Positions 17,886-25,057 of a DNA stretch of 64,000 bases are shown one piece after another. Position 1 is the first letter of the stretch; every line of letters starts with the position of its first letter. The stretch spans positions 344,121-408,120 of the forward strand of contig CAYFPL010000005.1 of NCBI GenBank assembly GCA_964344935.1, given 5' to 3'. A program made the translations under genes and the position numbers. The stretch is from GCA-2731375 sp964344935 (lineage in GTDB: Bacteria; Pseudomonadota; Alphaproteobacteria; GCA-2731375). A model generated the notes under the pieces. The model searched no databases. It had not been told where the DNA came from and saw nothing but the letters and a program-made list of their open reading frames with translations.

Positions 17886-17890
17886 AGCCA

Positions 17891-18595
17891 ATGGCGAACT
17901 TCGTGCTCATTCATGGATCCTACCAAGGCGGCTGGATATGGCGACCGACGGAACGGCTGTTGCGCGACGCCGGCCACACGGTCTATGCGCCCACCATGGA
18001 CGGCTGCGCCGAACGGCGGGGCGGTCTGCGCGCCGGCATTACGGCGACCACCATGGCCGAAGAGGTGGTGGATCTGTTTTTTTACGAGGGTTTGGACGAC
18101 GTCATCCTGGCAGCGACTTCATCAGGGGGCATTGTCATATCGAAAGTCGCTGAACTGGCGCGGGATAGGATCAAGCGCCTGGTCTATATCGATGCGCTGG
18201 CGCCGCAGCCCGGCGAGACCGTCGCCGACATCGTTATCCGGCCGCCAAACCAGGAGCCCAACATCGAAACCGAATTTGCGTCCGGTCCCAGCCGTGAGGG
18301 CATGGCCATGCGCCTGTTCGCCGACCTGGAGCCAGAACTAAAGGAATGGGCCCTGGACCGGGCCACCTTGCATCCCAAAGGGGCCTCGGCGGCCGATTTG
18401 GATACGTTCTGGGGCCAGGACTGGCCTGCCACGGTTATCTACTGCGACGGCAGCCTGAACCCTTCGGAAGATCACCAACGGCGCACGGCGGAGAAACTTC
18501 AGGCCGATTGGCTGGTCATGCAAGCCGGCCATTACCCCATGCTGAGTCATGGCCCGGAGATGGCGGAGCTGTTGCTGCAGGAGGTGGACAAGTAG
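17891..18595 (+). CDS. Alpha/beta hydrolase (salicylate-esterase/EstC-like)
   Basis: 234 residues beginning NFVLIHGSYQGGW (oxyanion HG motif). The nucleophile elbow is ATSSGGI, where a Ser replaces the usual His-x-Ser context, and the C-terminal GHYPMLSHG gives the catalytic His. This layout matches small plant/bacterial methyl-ester esterases of the MES/EstC type. It starts five bases after HPr and is probably read from the same transcript, although it has no obvious PTS role. Confidence 0.8.
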   Translation: MANFVLIHGSYQGGWIWRPTERLLRDAGHTVYAPTMDGCAERRGGLRAGITATTMAEEVVDLFFYEGLDDVILAATSSGGIVISKVAELARDRIKRLVYIDALAPQPGETVADIVIRPPNQEPNIETEFASGPSREGMAMRLFADLEPELKEWALDRATLHPKGASAADLDTFWGQDWPATVIYCDGSLNPSEDHQRRTAEKLQADWLVMQAGHYPMLSHGPEMAELLLQEVDK

Positions 18596-18626
18596 ACCGT
18601 CGGGGACGTCCCATAGCCACCCTGAT

Positions 18627-19412
18627 CTAGGATACCGGCCAGGGCGATTTGATTCGTCCGTTGGCCCAGTAGCCCAACAAGCCGATGTATTCATGCAGGG
18701 CGACACCCACGCTTCTCATACCGCTCCGCAAATTGAACCGCAAGCCGCTGTCGATGCCTGTTTTCTTGACGGGCGGGGCGGCCGCCACCGCCCATCCCCG
18801 GGCCTGGAAAACGGCCATGGCGCGGGGCATATGCCAATTTGACGTCACTAGCAGCCAGCGGTCCTTTGCGGCCGGATTTGCCAGTTTCTGACTCATAACC
18901 GCGTTTTCAAATGTGTCTCGCGATTGATCCTCCACCAGAATTCGCGCCGCCGGTATGCCACGGCTGACGAGATACTCGGCGATCACGGCGGCTTCCGGCC
19001 GGGCGCCGGCGCCATCGGTGTTGCCGCCGCTGACAAGTAGCTTCGCTTTTGGATAGGCTTTCGCGAGGCGCATGAATTCTACCAACCGGGCGGCCGCATG
19101 TCCGGGCACGGCATGGCCCATTTGATGGGAGACCCGCAAGTTCACTGCGGCGCCCGAGAGTAACACGATACCTGTCACAGGCCGGGCATCCGGTTCATAA
19201 GTAGCGAAGGCTTCCTCCAACGGCGCCAACAGCCAGCTGCCGACAGGCAACACGGCGATGGCCAGCAAAGCGATGGTTAGCAGGCTCACGATCCAGCCCG
19301 CCAAACGGCGCCAGCCGAGCCAGATAAGCAATGTTGCCAGGCACAACAAAAGCAAAGTCAGGTTCAACGGATTTGCCAGGATCCAGACAAACTTGGCGAG
19401 TGAGAAGAACAT
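18627..19412 (-). CDS. YdcF/SanA-like DUF218 membrane protein
   Basis: 261 residues from ATG 19412 (MFFSLAKFVW), preceded by GCGGAG at good spacing; the open frame extends 37 codons further but with no family resemblance. Two hydrophobic helices (near 5-30 and 35-58) precede a DUF218 domain with LLSGAAVN, LLVSGGNTDG, DQSRDTFENA and LLVTSNWHMPRAM. ElyC/SanA/YdcF relatives act in envelope or undecaprenyl-lipid homeostasis. The His in the SNWHMPRA block is conserved. Confidence 0.87.
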   Translation of the reverse strand: MFFSLAKFVWILANPLNLTLLLLCLATLLIWLGWRRLAGWIVSLLTIALLAIAVLPVGSWLLAPLEEAFATYEPDARPVTGIVLLSGAAVNLRVSHQMGHAVPGHAAARLVEFMRLAKAYPKAKLLVSGGNTDGAGARPEAAVIAEYLVSRGIPAARILVEDQSRDTFENAVMSQKLANPAAKDRWLLVTSNWHMPRAMAVFQARGWAVAAAPPVKKTGIDSGLRFNLRSGMRSVGVALHEYIGLLGYWANGRIKSPWPVS

Positions 19413-19540
19413 CCCATTTCTCCGCTTACAGACGCATTCGCTACAGGCATGATAAGTGAAATTCGACGGCGACAGGGAACGGCAAATGTCTATGATGACG
19501 CCGAAACCGCCTCTCGTATCCACCGAAAGAGCAATACTGC

Positions 19541-20755
19541 ATGGCCGTTGATGTTCCCGCGGCGGCGCGTGAACCCGCCTATGCCTATGTACGACTGGTC
19601 ACGTCTCTAACCCTAATGACGGTGGGGACCGTCGGCATGTATGCCATTGTCGTGGCCCTGAAACCGATCGCCGCGGAATTCGGGGTGACCCGCTCGTCCG
19701 TCTCCATAGCTTATGCGGTGACCATGATCGGTTTTGGTGCCGGCGGCATTCTCATGGGCCGCTGGTCCGATCGGTCGGGGGTGATGTGGCCGTGCCTGAC
19801 GGGGAGCATCATGCTGGCGGCGGGCTTTCTGTTGGCGTCCAAGGCCACGGCCATGTGGCAGTTGTACCTGGCCCAGGGCCTGATGATCGGTGCGCTGGGC
19901 AACGGTGCCCTGTTCGCCCCATTGGTGGCAGACACAACCCTTTGGTTCAGCCGGCGACGCGGTATCGCCGTGGGGATCGTCGCCTCGGGCAATTATTTGG
20001 CCGGCGTGGTCTGGCCGCCGACGGTGCAGTATTTCATTGACCTGTCAGATTGGCGCGCGACCTATGCCGGTATTGCCGTATTCCTGATCCTGGTCATGCC
20101 GCCTCTATGCCTGCTGTTATACCGGCGGTCGGCGGCGGTTTTGGCACCCCAGCCCGATGAGTATGTGGGGACGGACAAACCATTGGGCCTATCGCCCCAT
20201 GGCCTGCACGGCCTGTTATGTTGCGCCGGTCTGGCTTGCTGTGTCGCCATGGCGGTGCCACAGGCTCATATCGTGGCCCATGCGTCCGACCTGGGCCATG
20301 CCGCCCGCCGTGGGGCCGAGATGCTGGCCCTGATGTTGGCTACCGGTGTGGTCAGTCGGTTGTTGTTCGGCTGGATCTCCGACCGTATCGGCGGCCTGGC
20401 GACCCTGCTGCTGGGCGGTAGCCTGCAGGCCCTGACCCTGTTTTTCTTCATGTTCGCCGAAAGCCTTTCAACACTCTATCTGATGTCCGCCCTGTTTGGT
20501 TTGAGCCAGGGCGGTATTGTGCCGGCCTATGCCATCGTCGTACGCCGCTATTTCCTGCCCGGTCAGGCGGGCTGGCGCATCGCCATTGTGCTCTCGGTGA
20601 CAATGCTGGGGATGGCTTTGGGTGGCTGGGTCGCGGGCCTGCTATATGACCTGACTGGCTCGTATCGGCTGGCCTTCATCAACGCCGTGGCCGTGAACGT
20701 CGCGCATATGCTGATCGCCGGCCTGTTGTTGCGGCGCGCGCGCCAGGGACTATGA
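19541..20755 (+). CDS. MFS transporter
   Basis: 404 residues with about 12 predicted membrane segments and the MFS loop 2-3 motif (GRWSDRSGV), repeated in the second half as GWISDRIGG. The style is that of oxalate/monocarboxylate-type (MCT-like) carriers, as in VALKPIAAEFGVTRS near the N-terminus. Substrate unknown. Followed 25 bases later by a VOC protein on the same strand. Confidence 0.85.
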   Translation: MAVDVPAAAREPAYAYVRLVTSLTLMTVGTVGMYAIVVALKPIAAEFGVTRSSVSIAYAVTMIGFGAGGILMGRWSDRSGVMWPCLTGSIMLAAGFLLASKATAMWQLYLAQGLMIGALGNGALFAPLVADTTLWFSRRRGIAVGIVASGNYLAGVVWPPTVQYFIDLSDWRATYAGIAVFLILVMPPLCLLLYRRSAAVLAPQPDEYVGTDKPLGLSPHGLHGLLCCAGLACCVAMAVPQAHIVAHASDLGHAARRGAEMLALMLATGVVSRLLFGWISDRIGGLATLLLGGSLQALTLFFFMFAESLSTLYLMSALFGLSQGGIVPAYAIVVRRYFLPGQAGWRIAIVLSVTMLGMALGGWVAGLLYDLTGSYRLAFINAVAVNVAHMLIAGLLLRRARQGL

Positions 20756-20780
20756 TGACGGCAAACAGGGGAGAGCATAG

Positions 20781-21317
20781 ATGATCAAACCGCAACTCAC
20801 CCACGTGGGCATCTATGTCAAGGATATGGACAGGATGCTTGGGTTCTATCGCGATGTCTTTGGCCTGACATTGACCGATGCCGGCAGGCCGCCGGATTTC
20901 CATCTCGATATCGCCTTCCTCTCCGCCAATCCCGGCGAACATCATCAATTGGTGCTGGTGGGTGGCCGCGAAGAGGACGCCAACGCCAATGTGGCGCAAC
21001 AAATTTCCTTCGTAGTTGAGTCCTTGGACGAGGTGCGGGAGATGCGCGACAGGGTCGTGGCGGCGGGCATGGAAGTGCGACGCATCATCACCCATGGCAA
21101 TGCCTGGTCGGTCTATTTCAGCGACCCCGAGGATAATACCATCGAGGTCTATACCCACACGCCGTGGTACATCCCGCAGCCGGCCGCCATTCCCTTCGAT
21201 CTGGACCAGTCGAACGAAGCAATCATGGCGCAAACGGAGGCGTTGTGCCGCAGCAAGGACGGCTTCACGACCAATACGGCGCGGGAACGGACCATGCGGG
21301 AGATGATGGGCGTCTAA
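20781..21317 (+). CDS. VOC-superfamily (glyoxalase/extradiol dioxygenase-like) protein
   Basis: 178 residues. The first half is one vicinal-oxygen-chelate unit: THVGIYVKDMDRMLGFYRDV with the metal His, then EHHQLVLVGGRE, then SVYFSDPEDNTIEVYTHTP carrying the metal Glu. The C-terminal ~50 residues are a helical tail outside the domain. VOC members bind a divalent metal and act as lyases, isomerases or dioxygenases. It lies 31 bases before the candidate selenoprotein gene and may be cotranscribed with it. Confidence 0.85.
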   Translation: MIKPQLTHVGIYVKDMDRMLGFYRDVFGLTLTDAGRPPDFHLDIAFLSANPGEHHQLVLVGGREEDANANVAQQISFVVESLDEVREMRDRVVAAGMEVRRIITHGNAWSVYFSDPEDNTIEVYTHTPWYIPQPAAIPFDLDQSNEAIMAQTEALCRSKDGFTTNTARERTMREMMGV

Positions 21318-21347
21318 TATGACCTATCTGGAAAAAGGGGACAAAAC

Positions 21348-22445
21348 ATGACGGTTGTCTTGTCGGAATTAGGAGATTTCACGGTGTCGGACGGTTCCGG
21401 CGATGGCCTTTGGCTGAGTGCGGCAGAGGCCGCCCAGGCTACCGGCTGGGAGTTGAAGCCCGAAGGGCTGTGCCGGGATGATCTTTGCATTCCCGTACCC
21501 AGCGGCAAGGAAGGCGATTTCGTCGACGGCGGCAATGTCAACCTAACCGCCTTTTGGGCCCATATGGGCAAGCCGGCGGTGCGAAGCAAAGACGGCGCGG
21601 TCTGGTCCCTTGGCGAGGGCGCGGACCAACGGGGGGAGAGCCTGCGGTCGCTCGAGGCGCCGGACTTCACCTTGCCGGATCTGGACGGCAAGCTGCATCG
21701 CCTCTCGGACCACAAGGGCAAGAAAGTTCTGCTTGCCACCTGGGCCTCGTGGTGAGGCTGCCGTGTTGATCTGTCCGTGTGGCAGACACTGTACGAAGAC
21801 CTCAAAGACAAGAATTTCATCGTCATCGCCGTGGCTATGGACAGCGACGAAGCTGCGGCACGGCCCTGGATCGAAGAGGCCGCGCCCAGCTATCCGGCCG
21901 TGATCGACCGGGATCACCGGGTGGCGGAGCTATACAACATGGTCAACGTGCCCCAGGCTGTGTGGATCGATGAGGATGGCCGCGTCTTGCGGCCGGCGGA
22001 GAATGCCGGTGCCTACGAGGCCTTCCGCTCCCTGGATTTCGAGACCATGACCGTGCCGGAAGAGAAGCAGGCCATCGCGAAGAACGCCAAATCCACCTAT
22101 GTGGCGGCGGTGCGCGATTGGGTCGTAAATGGCGCGGAGAGCGAGCACGTTTTCGATGCGGAACAGGCCCGCGCCCATACCGCCACGCCCAGCTCGGAAA
22201 TTGCCCTGGCTCATTGCCATTTCCGCCTGGGCCAATATCTGCTGCGCAACGGCCATGAAGCGGAGGGCCAGGCGCAACTGGCGGAGGCTTCGCGCCTGCA
22301 CCCAACGTCGTGGAATATTTGGCGCCAGGCGGCGGATAAGAATGAGATGGGTTTGGCCGCGGGTCCTGAATTCTGGGAACGGGTCAATGCCCTGGGCGAT
22401 GACTACTACTACCTGCCGGTGGATATGGCCGGCATGCCGAAGTGA
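21348..22445 (+). CDS. Candidate selenoprotein: redoxin/thioredoxin-fold protein with in-frame UGA (Sec136) in a WASW-U-G-C motif
   Basis: A single frame from ATG 21348 (with AGGGGAC upstream) runs to TAG at 22443, broken only by TGA at 21753-21755. Reading TGA as selenocysteine gives 365 residues. Domains: N-terminal ~105-residue region of unknown fold, a redoxin domain at ~105-240 opening with EAPDFTLPDLDGK, the active site TWASW-Sec-GCR at 131-139, a cis-Pro-type segment VNVPQAVWIDEDG, and a C-terminal part with a TPR-like helix pair near 285-325. The TGA takes the place of the catalytic Cys of TlpA/ResA-type proteins and a second Cys follows two residues on. A SECIS-like hairpin lies 20 nt downstream. 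Coding character is uninterrupted on both sides, so a decaying pseudogene is unlikely. selA/B/C/D are not in the window. Confidence 0.85.
21765..21789 (+). promoter_or_regulatory. Bacterial SECIS-like hairpin downstream of the UGA
   Basis: Pairs: C21775-G21781, U21774-G21782, G21773-C21783, U21772-A21784, C21771-G21785, U21770-A21786, then with single bulges G21768-C21787, U21767-A21788, G21765-C21789. The apical loop is CGUGU (21776-21780), with G in the second position, and starts 20 nt after the UGA. Known bacterial SECIS elements have a small apical loop with a G in the first two positions about 16-37 nt after UGA, so this fits. Not energy-checked. Confidence 0.7.
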
Positions 22446-23075
22446 TCATTGGCCGATCTTGACGGCGAAGGCGGCGACCGCGTCCATGGCGCCAGCCCAA
22501 TTGTCTTCCTGAGTGTGACCCGACTTCTTGCGGGGGGTGAGGTCGTGGTTGCCGTCCGGGCACCAGTGCAACTGTATGGATTCTGATAAGCTGTAGGTGG
22601 AAACCTCATCATGGTTGCCCATGGCATCTCGTTCGCCCTGGGCGATGAGGCAAGGCAGGCGCAGGTCTTCCAGGTGTTCCGTGCGCATGCGGTCCGGTTT
22701 GCCGGGTGGATGAAAGGGATAGCCGAGGCAAACCAGTCCGGCCAGTGGCGGCGGGTCATCTTCCGCTGCCAGCAGGGTTGCCATGCGCCCGCCCATGGAT
22801 TTGCCCCCGATGATCAAGTTGCCCTCGCCGATCCGTGCGATGACCTCGCGCCAGCTCTGCAATAGGATGGGTTGACGGTCCGGCGGCCGCTTCTTGCCGG
22901 TTCGTCTTCGGCTCTCCATATATGGAAACTCGAAGCGGGCGACGCGGATACCGCGATCGCCCAGGCCGGCGGCAAAGGCGTCCATGAAAGGGCTGTCCAT
23001 AGGCGCACCGGCGCCATGAGCGAGAACGAGCGTATGATCGGCCGTCTTTGGGCCGTCGAACAGGATATCGGTCAT
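22446..23075 (-). CDS. Alpha/beta hydrolase (KANL3/Tex30-type)
   Basis: 209 residues from ATG 23075 (MTDILFDGP). It shows LVLAHGAGAPMDSPFM (HGAG oxyanion motif typical of the KANL3/Tex30 family), the nucleophile elbow IGGKSMGGRM, LVCLGYPFHP, and CPDGNHDLTPRK giving the catalytic His. Probably a small cytosolic hydrolase of unknown substrate. Its start codon overlaps that of the divergent hydroxylase gene within one CATG tetranucleotide. Confidence 0.85.
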   Translation of the reverse strand: MTDILFDGPKTADHTLVLAHGAGAPMDSPFMDAFAAGLGDRGIRVARFEFPYMESRRRTGKKRPPDRQPILLQSWREVIARIGEGNLIIGGKSMGGRMATLLAAEDDPPPLAGLVCLGYPFHPPGKPDRMRTEHLEDLRLPCLIAQGERDAMGNHDEVSTYSLSESIQLHWCPDGNHDLTPRKKSGHTQEDNWAGAMDAVAAFAVKIGQ

Positions 23076-23901
23076 GTCGGATATGATAATGCAAAACGAG
23101 GGCACAATCCGCTTGTCCATCTTTCTTGGCGTCCTGGCGGTCATGGCGCTCTGGGAACTGGCCGCCCCCCGGCGCTCCCTGAACGAGAACAAACCCCGCC
23201 GTTGGTTCGGAAACCTCTCAATCGTGGTGCTGGATACCCTTGTCGTCCGTTTATTGTTTCCGATACTGGCTGTCGGCGCGGCGATCTGGACGGAACAAAA
23301 GGGTTGGGGCCTGTTCAATGTGATCGACCTGCCGGCATGGTTTGAAGTGGCGGCGGCGGCGGCGCTATTGGATATGGCGATTTATTGGCAGCATCGTTTC
23401 TTCCACCAAATTCCGTTGTTCTGGCGCCTCCACCGCATGCACCATGCCGATCCTGATTTCGACGTGACGACGGCGCTGCGTTTCCACCCCCTCGAGATCG
23501 TCGTCTCCATGCTGATCAAATTGGCCCTGGTGCTGATCCTGGGACCGGCGGCCCTGGCGGTCTTGATCTTCGAGGTGCTGTTGAACGGCACCGCTATGTT
23601 CAACCACGCCAATGTGCGCCTGCCCCTGGCGGTGGATCGTATCCTGCGACTTTTTGTGGTGACACCGGATATGCACCGGGTGCATCACTCTATCGAACCG
23701 GGCGAGTTCAACCGCAATTTCGGCTTCAATCTACCCTGGTGGGATCGGCTGTTCGGCTCCTATAAGGCGCAGCCGGCCGCTGGGCATGAGGGCATGCGTA
23801 TCGGTCAACGCGCCTATGCGGGGGCTGTTTGCGCCAACCTGATTTGGATGCTAGTGCTGCCCTTCAAACCGCTCGAGGAAGGCCAGAATGACGAAAGTTG
23901 A
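23074..23901 (+). CDS. Sterol desaturase / fatty acid hydroxylase family membrane enzyme
   Basis: 275 residues with four or five hydrophobic segments and the di-iron histidine clusters HRFFH (107-111), HRMHH (120-124) and HRVHH near residue 208. These enzymes insert oxygen into lipids in the membrane. In alphaproteobacteria, members modify ornithine lipids, hopanoids or carotenoids; the target here cannot be read. ATGs at 23074, 23083 and 23089 are all possible; AGGA at 23062-23065 favours the first. The 3' end overlaps the CobW-like gene by 14 bases. Confidence 0.88.
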   Translation: MSDMIMQNEGTIRLSIFLGVLAVMALWELAAPRRSLNENKPRRWFGNLSIVVLDTLVVRLLFPILAVGAAIWTEQKGWGLFNVIDLPAWFEVAAAAALLDMAIYWQHRFFHQIPLFWRLHRMHHADPDFDVTTALRFHPLEIVVSMLIKLALVLILGPAALAVLIFEVLLNGTAMFNHANVRLPLAVDRILRLFVVTPDMHRVHHSIEPGEFNRNFGFNLPWWDRLFGSYKAQPAAGHEGMRIGQRAYAGAVCANLIWMLVLPFKPLEEGQNDES

Positions 23902-24949
23902 AGTGGACAGCCTGCCTGTTTCGGTGATCACCGGGTTTCTCGGCAGCGGCAAGACCACGCTGCTGAACCGGCTGATCCAGCACCCCGGCATGGACCGCAC
24001 CGCCGTGGTGATCAATGAATTCGGCGAGATCGGCATCGACAATATGCTGGTGGAACATGTGGATGACGATGTCGTGTTGATGTCGTCGGGCTGCCTGTGC
24101 TGTACCATTCGGGGCGATCTGGTAGATACCTTGAAGAGCCTCTACAAACGGCGCGCGAAGCAGGAAATACCCGACTTCGACCGTCTGGTGATCGAGACCA
24201 CTGGTCTGGCCGATCCCGCGCCTATTCTCCATACGTTGATGTCCGATCCATTCCTCATGGGCCGCTATCGCCTGGACGGCGTGATTTCAACCGCGGATGC
24301 CATGTTGGCCCAGCAGACCATGGAGAAACATGACGAAGCCGTGAAGCAGGCCGCTGTGGCGGACCGGGTGGTAATCACCAAGGTGGATCTGGCCGACGAG
24401 GGCGGCATCGCCACATTGAAGGATCATTTGCGCGGGCTTAATCCGGCAGCCGACATCCATCAGGCCGCCCATGGTGAGATCGATCCCGCCCTGCTCTTCA
24501 ATGCCGGATTATATGATCCGGAAACGAAAAGCCTGGATGTGCAGCGTTGGTTGAAGGCCGAGGCCTATGATGATGGCCACGACCATGACCATAATCATCA
24601 CCACGACGTCAACCGCCACAACGACCAGATTCAGGCCTATTGCGTCTACCTCGACGATCGCCTGCCCTGGGATCAAGTGGCGAGCTGGCTGGAACTCTTA
24701 ACCACCTACCGCGGCGACGACATCCTGCGCATCAAGGGCATGCTGAATGTCCAGGAAAGCGACACGCCGGTGGTGGTCCACGGTGTCCAGCATATGTTCC
24801 ACCCGCCTGTACAGCTGGACGCCTGGCCGGATGACGATCACCGCTCCCGTATCGTCTTCATTACCCGCGGCCTGGATCGCGAGGTGGTGGAGAATATGCT
24901 TGCCGCCTTGACCAAGAAACAAGGCGAAGGCGCCATTCAGGAGGCCTGA
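23888..24949 (+). CDS. CobW/COG0523-family GTPase (metal chaperone)
   Basis: 353 residues. Walker A GFLGSGKTTLLNRL lies near residue 13, the metal-binding CxCC is in SSGCLCCTIRGDL, and the guanine motif is TKVDLAD. A His/Asp-rich stretch HDHDHNHHHDVNRHND lies near residues 230-245, followed by the CobW C-terminal domain. COG0523 proteins deliver Zn, Co or other metals with GTP hydrolysis. It overlaps the upstream di-iron hydroxylase by 14 bases, which could mean metal supply to that enzyme, but this is inference; no zinc-uptake genes are adjacent. Confidence 0.92.
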   Translation: MTKVEVDSLPVSVITGFLGSGKTTLLNRLIQHPGMDRTAVVINEFGEIGIDNMLVEHVDDDVVLMSSGCLCCTIRGDLVDTLKSLYKRRAKQEIPDFDRLVIETTGLADPAPILHTLMSDPFLMGRYRLDGVISTADAMLAQQTMEKHDEAVKQAAVADRVVITKVDLADEGGIATLKDHLRGLNPAADIHQAAHGEIDPALLFNAGLYDPETKSLDVQRWLKAEAYDDGHDHDHNHHHDVNRHNDQIQAYCVYLDDRLPWDQVASWLELLTTYRGDDILRIKGMLNVQESDTPVVVHGVQHMFHPPVQLDAWPDDDHRSRIVFITRGLDREVVENMLAALTKKQGEGAIQEA

Positions 24950-25057
24950 GCTAGCGGATGGCGCGTTCAATTGAACGCGCGATCACGCGCTAAAGTCCTT
25001 GAAATTGAGCAACTTATCCGCGGTCAATTCAATCCAATTGACGGCGGGTTGCTCTAG
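24950..25057. repeat. Dispersed structured intergenic repeat, copy 1
   Basis: Begins with GCTAGC, then a perfect 20-base palindrome at 24961-24980 (GCGCGTTCAA arm), then a compound hairpin: GAGCAAC 25007-25013 pairs with GTTGCTC 25048-25054, CCGC 25018-25021 with GCGG 25044-25047, and GTCAATT 25023-25029 with AATTGAC 25036-25042 around a six-base loop. It lies between the convergent cobW-like and chemoreceptor genes and touches the latter's stop codon. An inverted copy lies at 61739-61842 and a shortened copy at 51816-51863. Confidence 0.85.

Noticed and set aside
21348..21755. Redoxin gene as a pseudogene or as two separate genes (21348-21755 and 21777-22445)
   Set aside because: The frame is identical on both sides, no frameshift is seen, the TGA sits exactly at the catalytic Cys position, and a SECIS-like hairpin follows. 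The second fragment has no ribosome site of its own.
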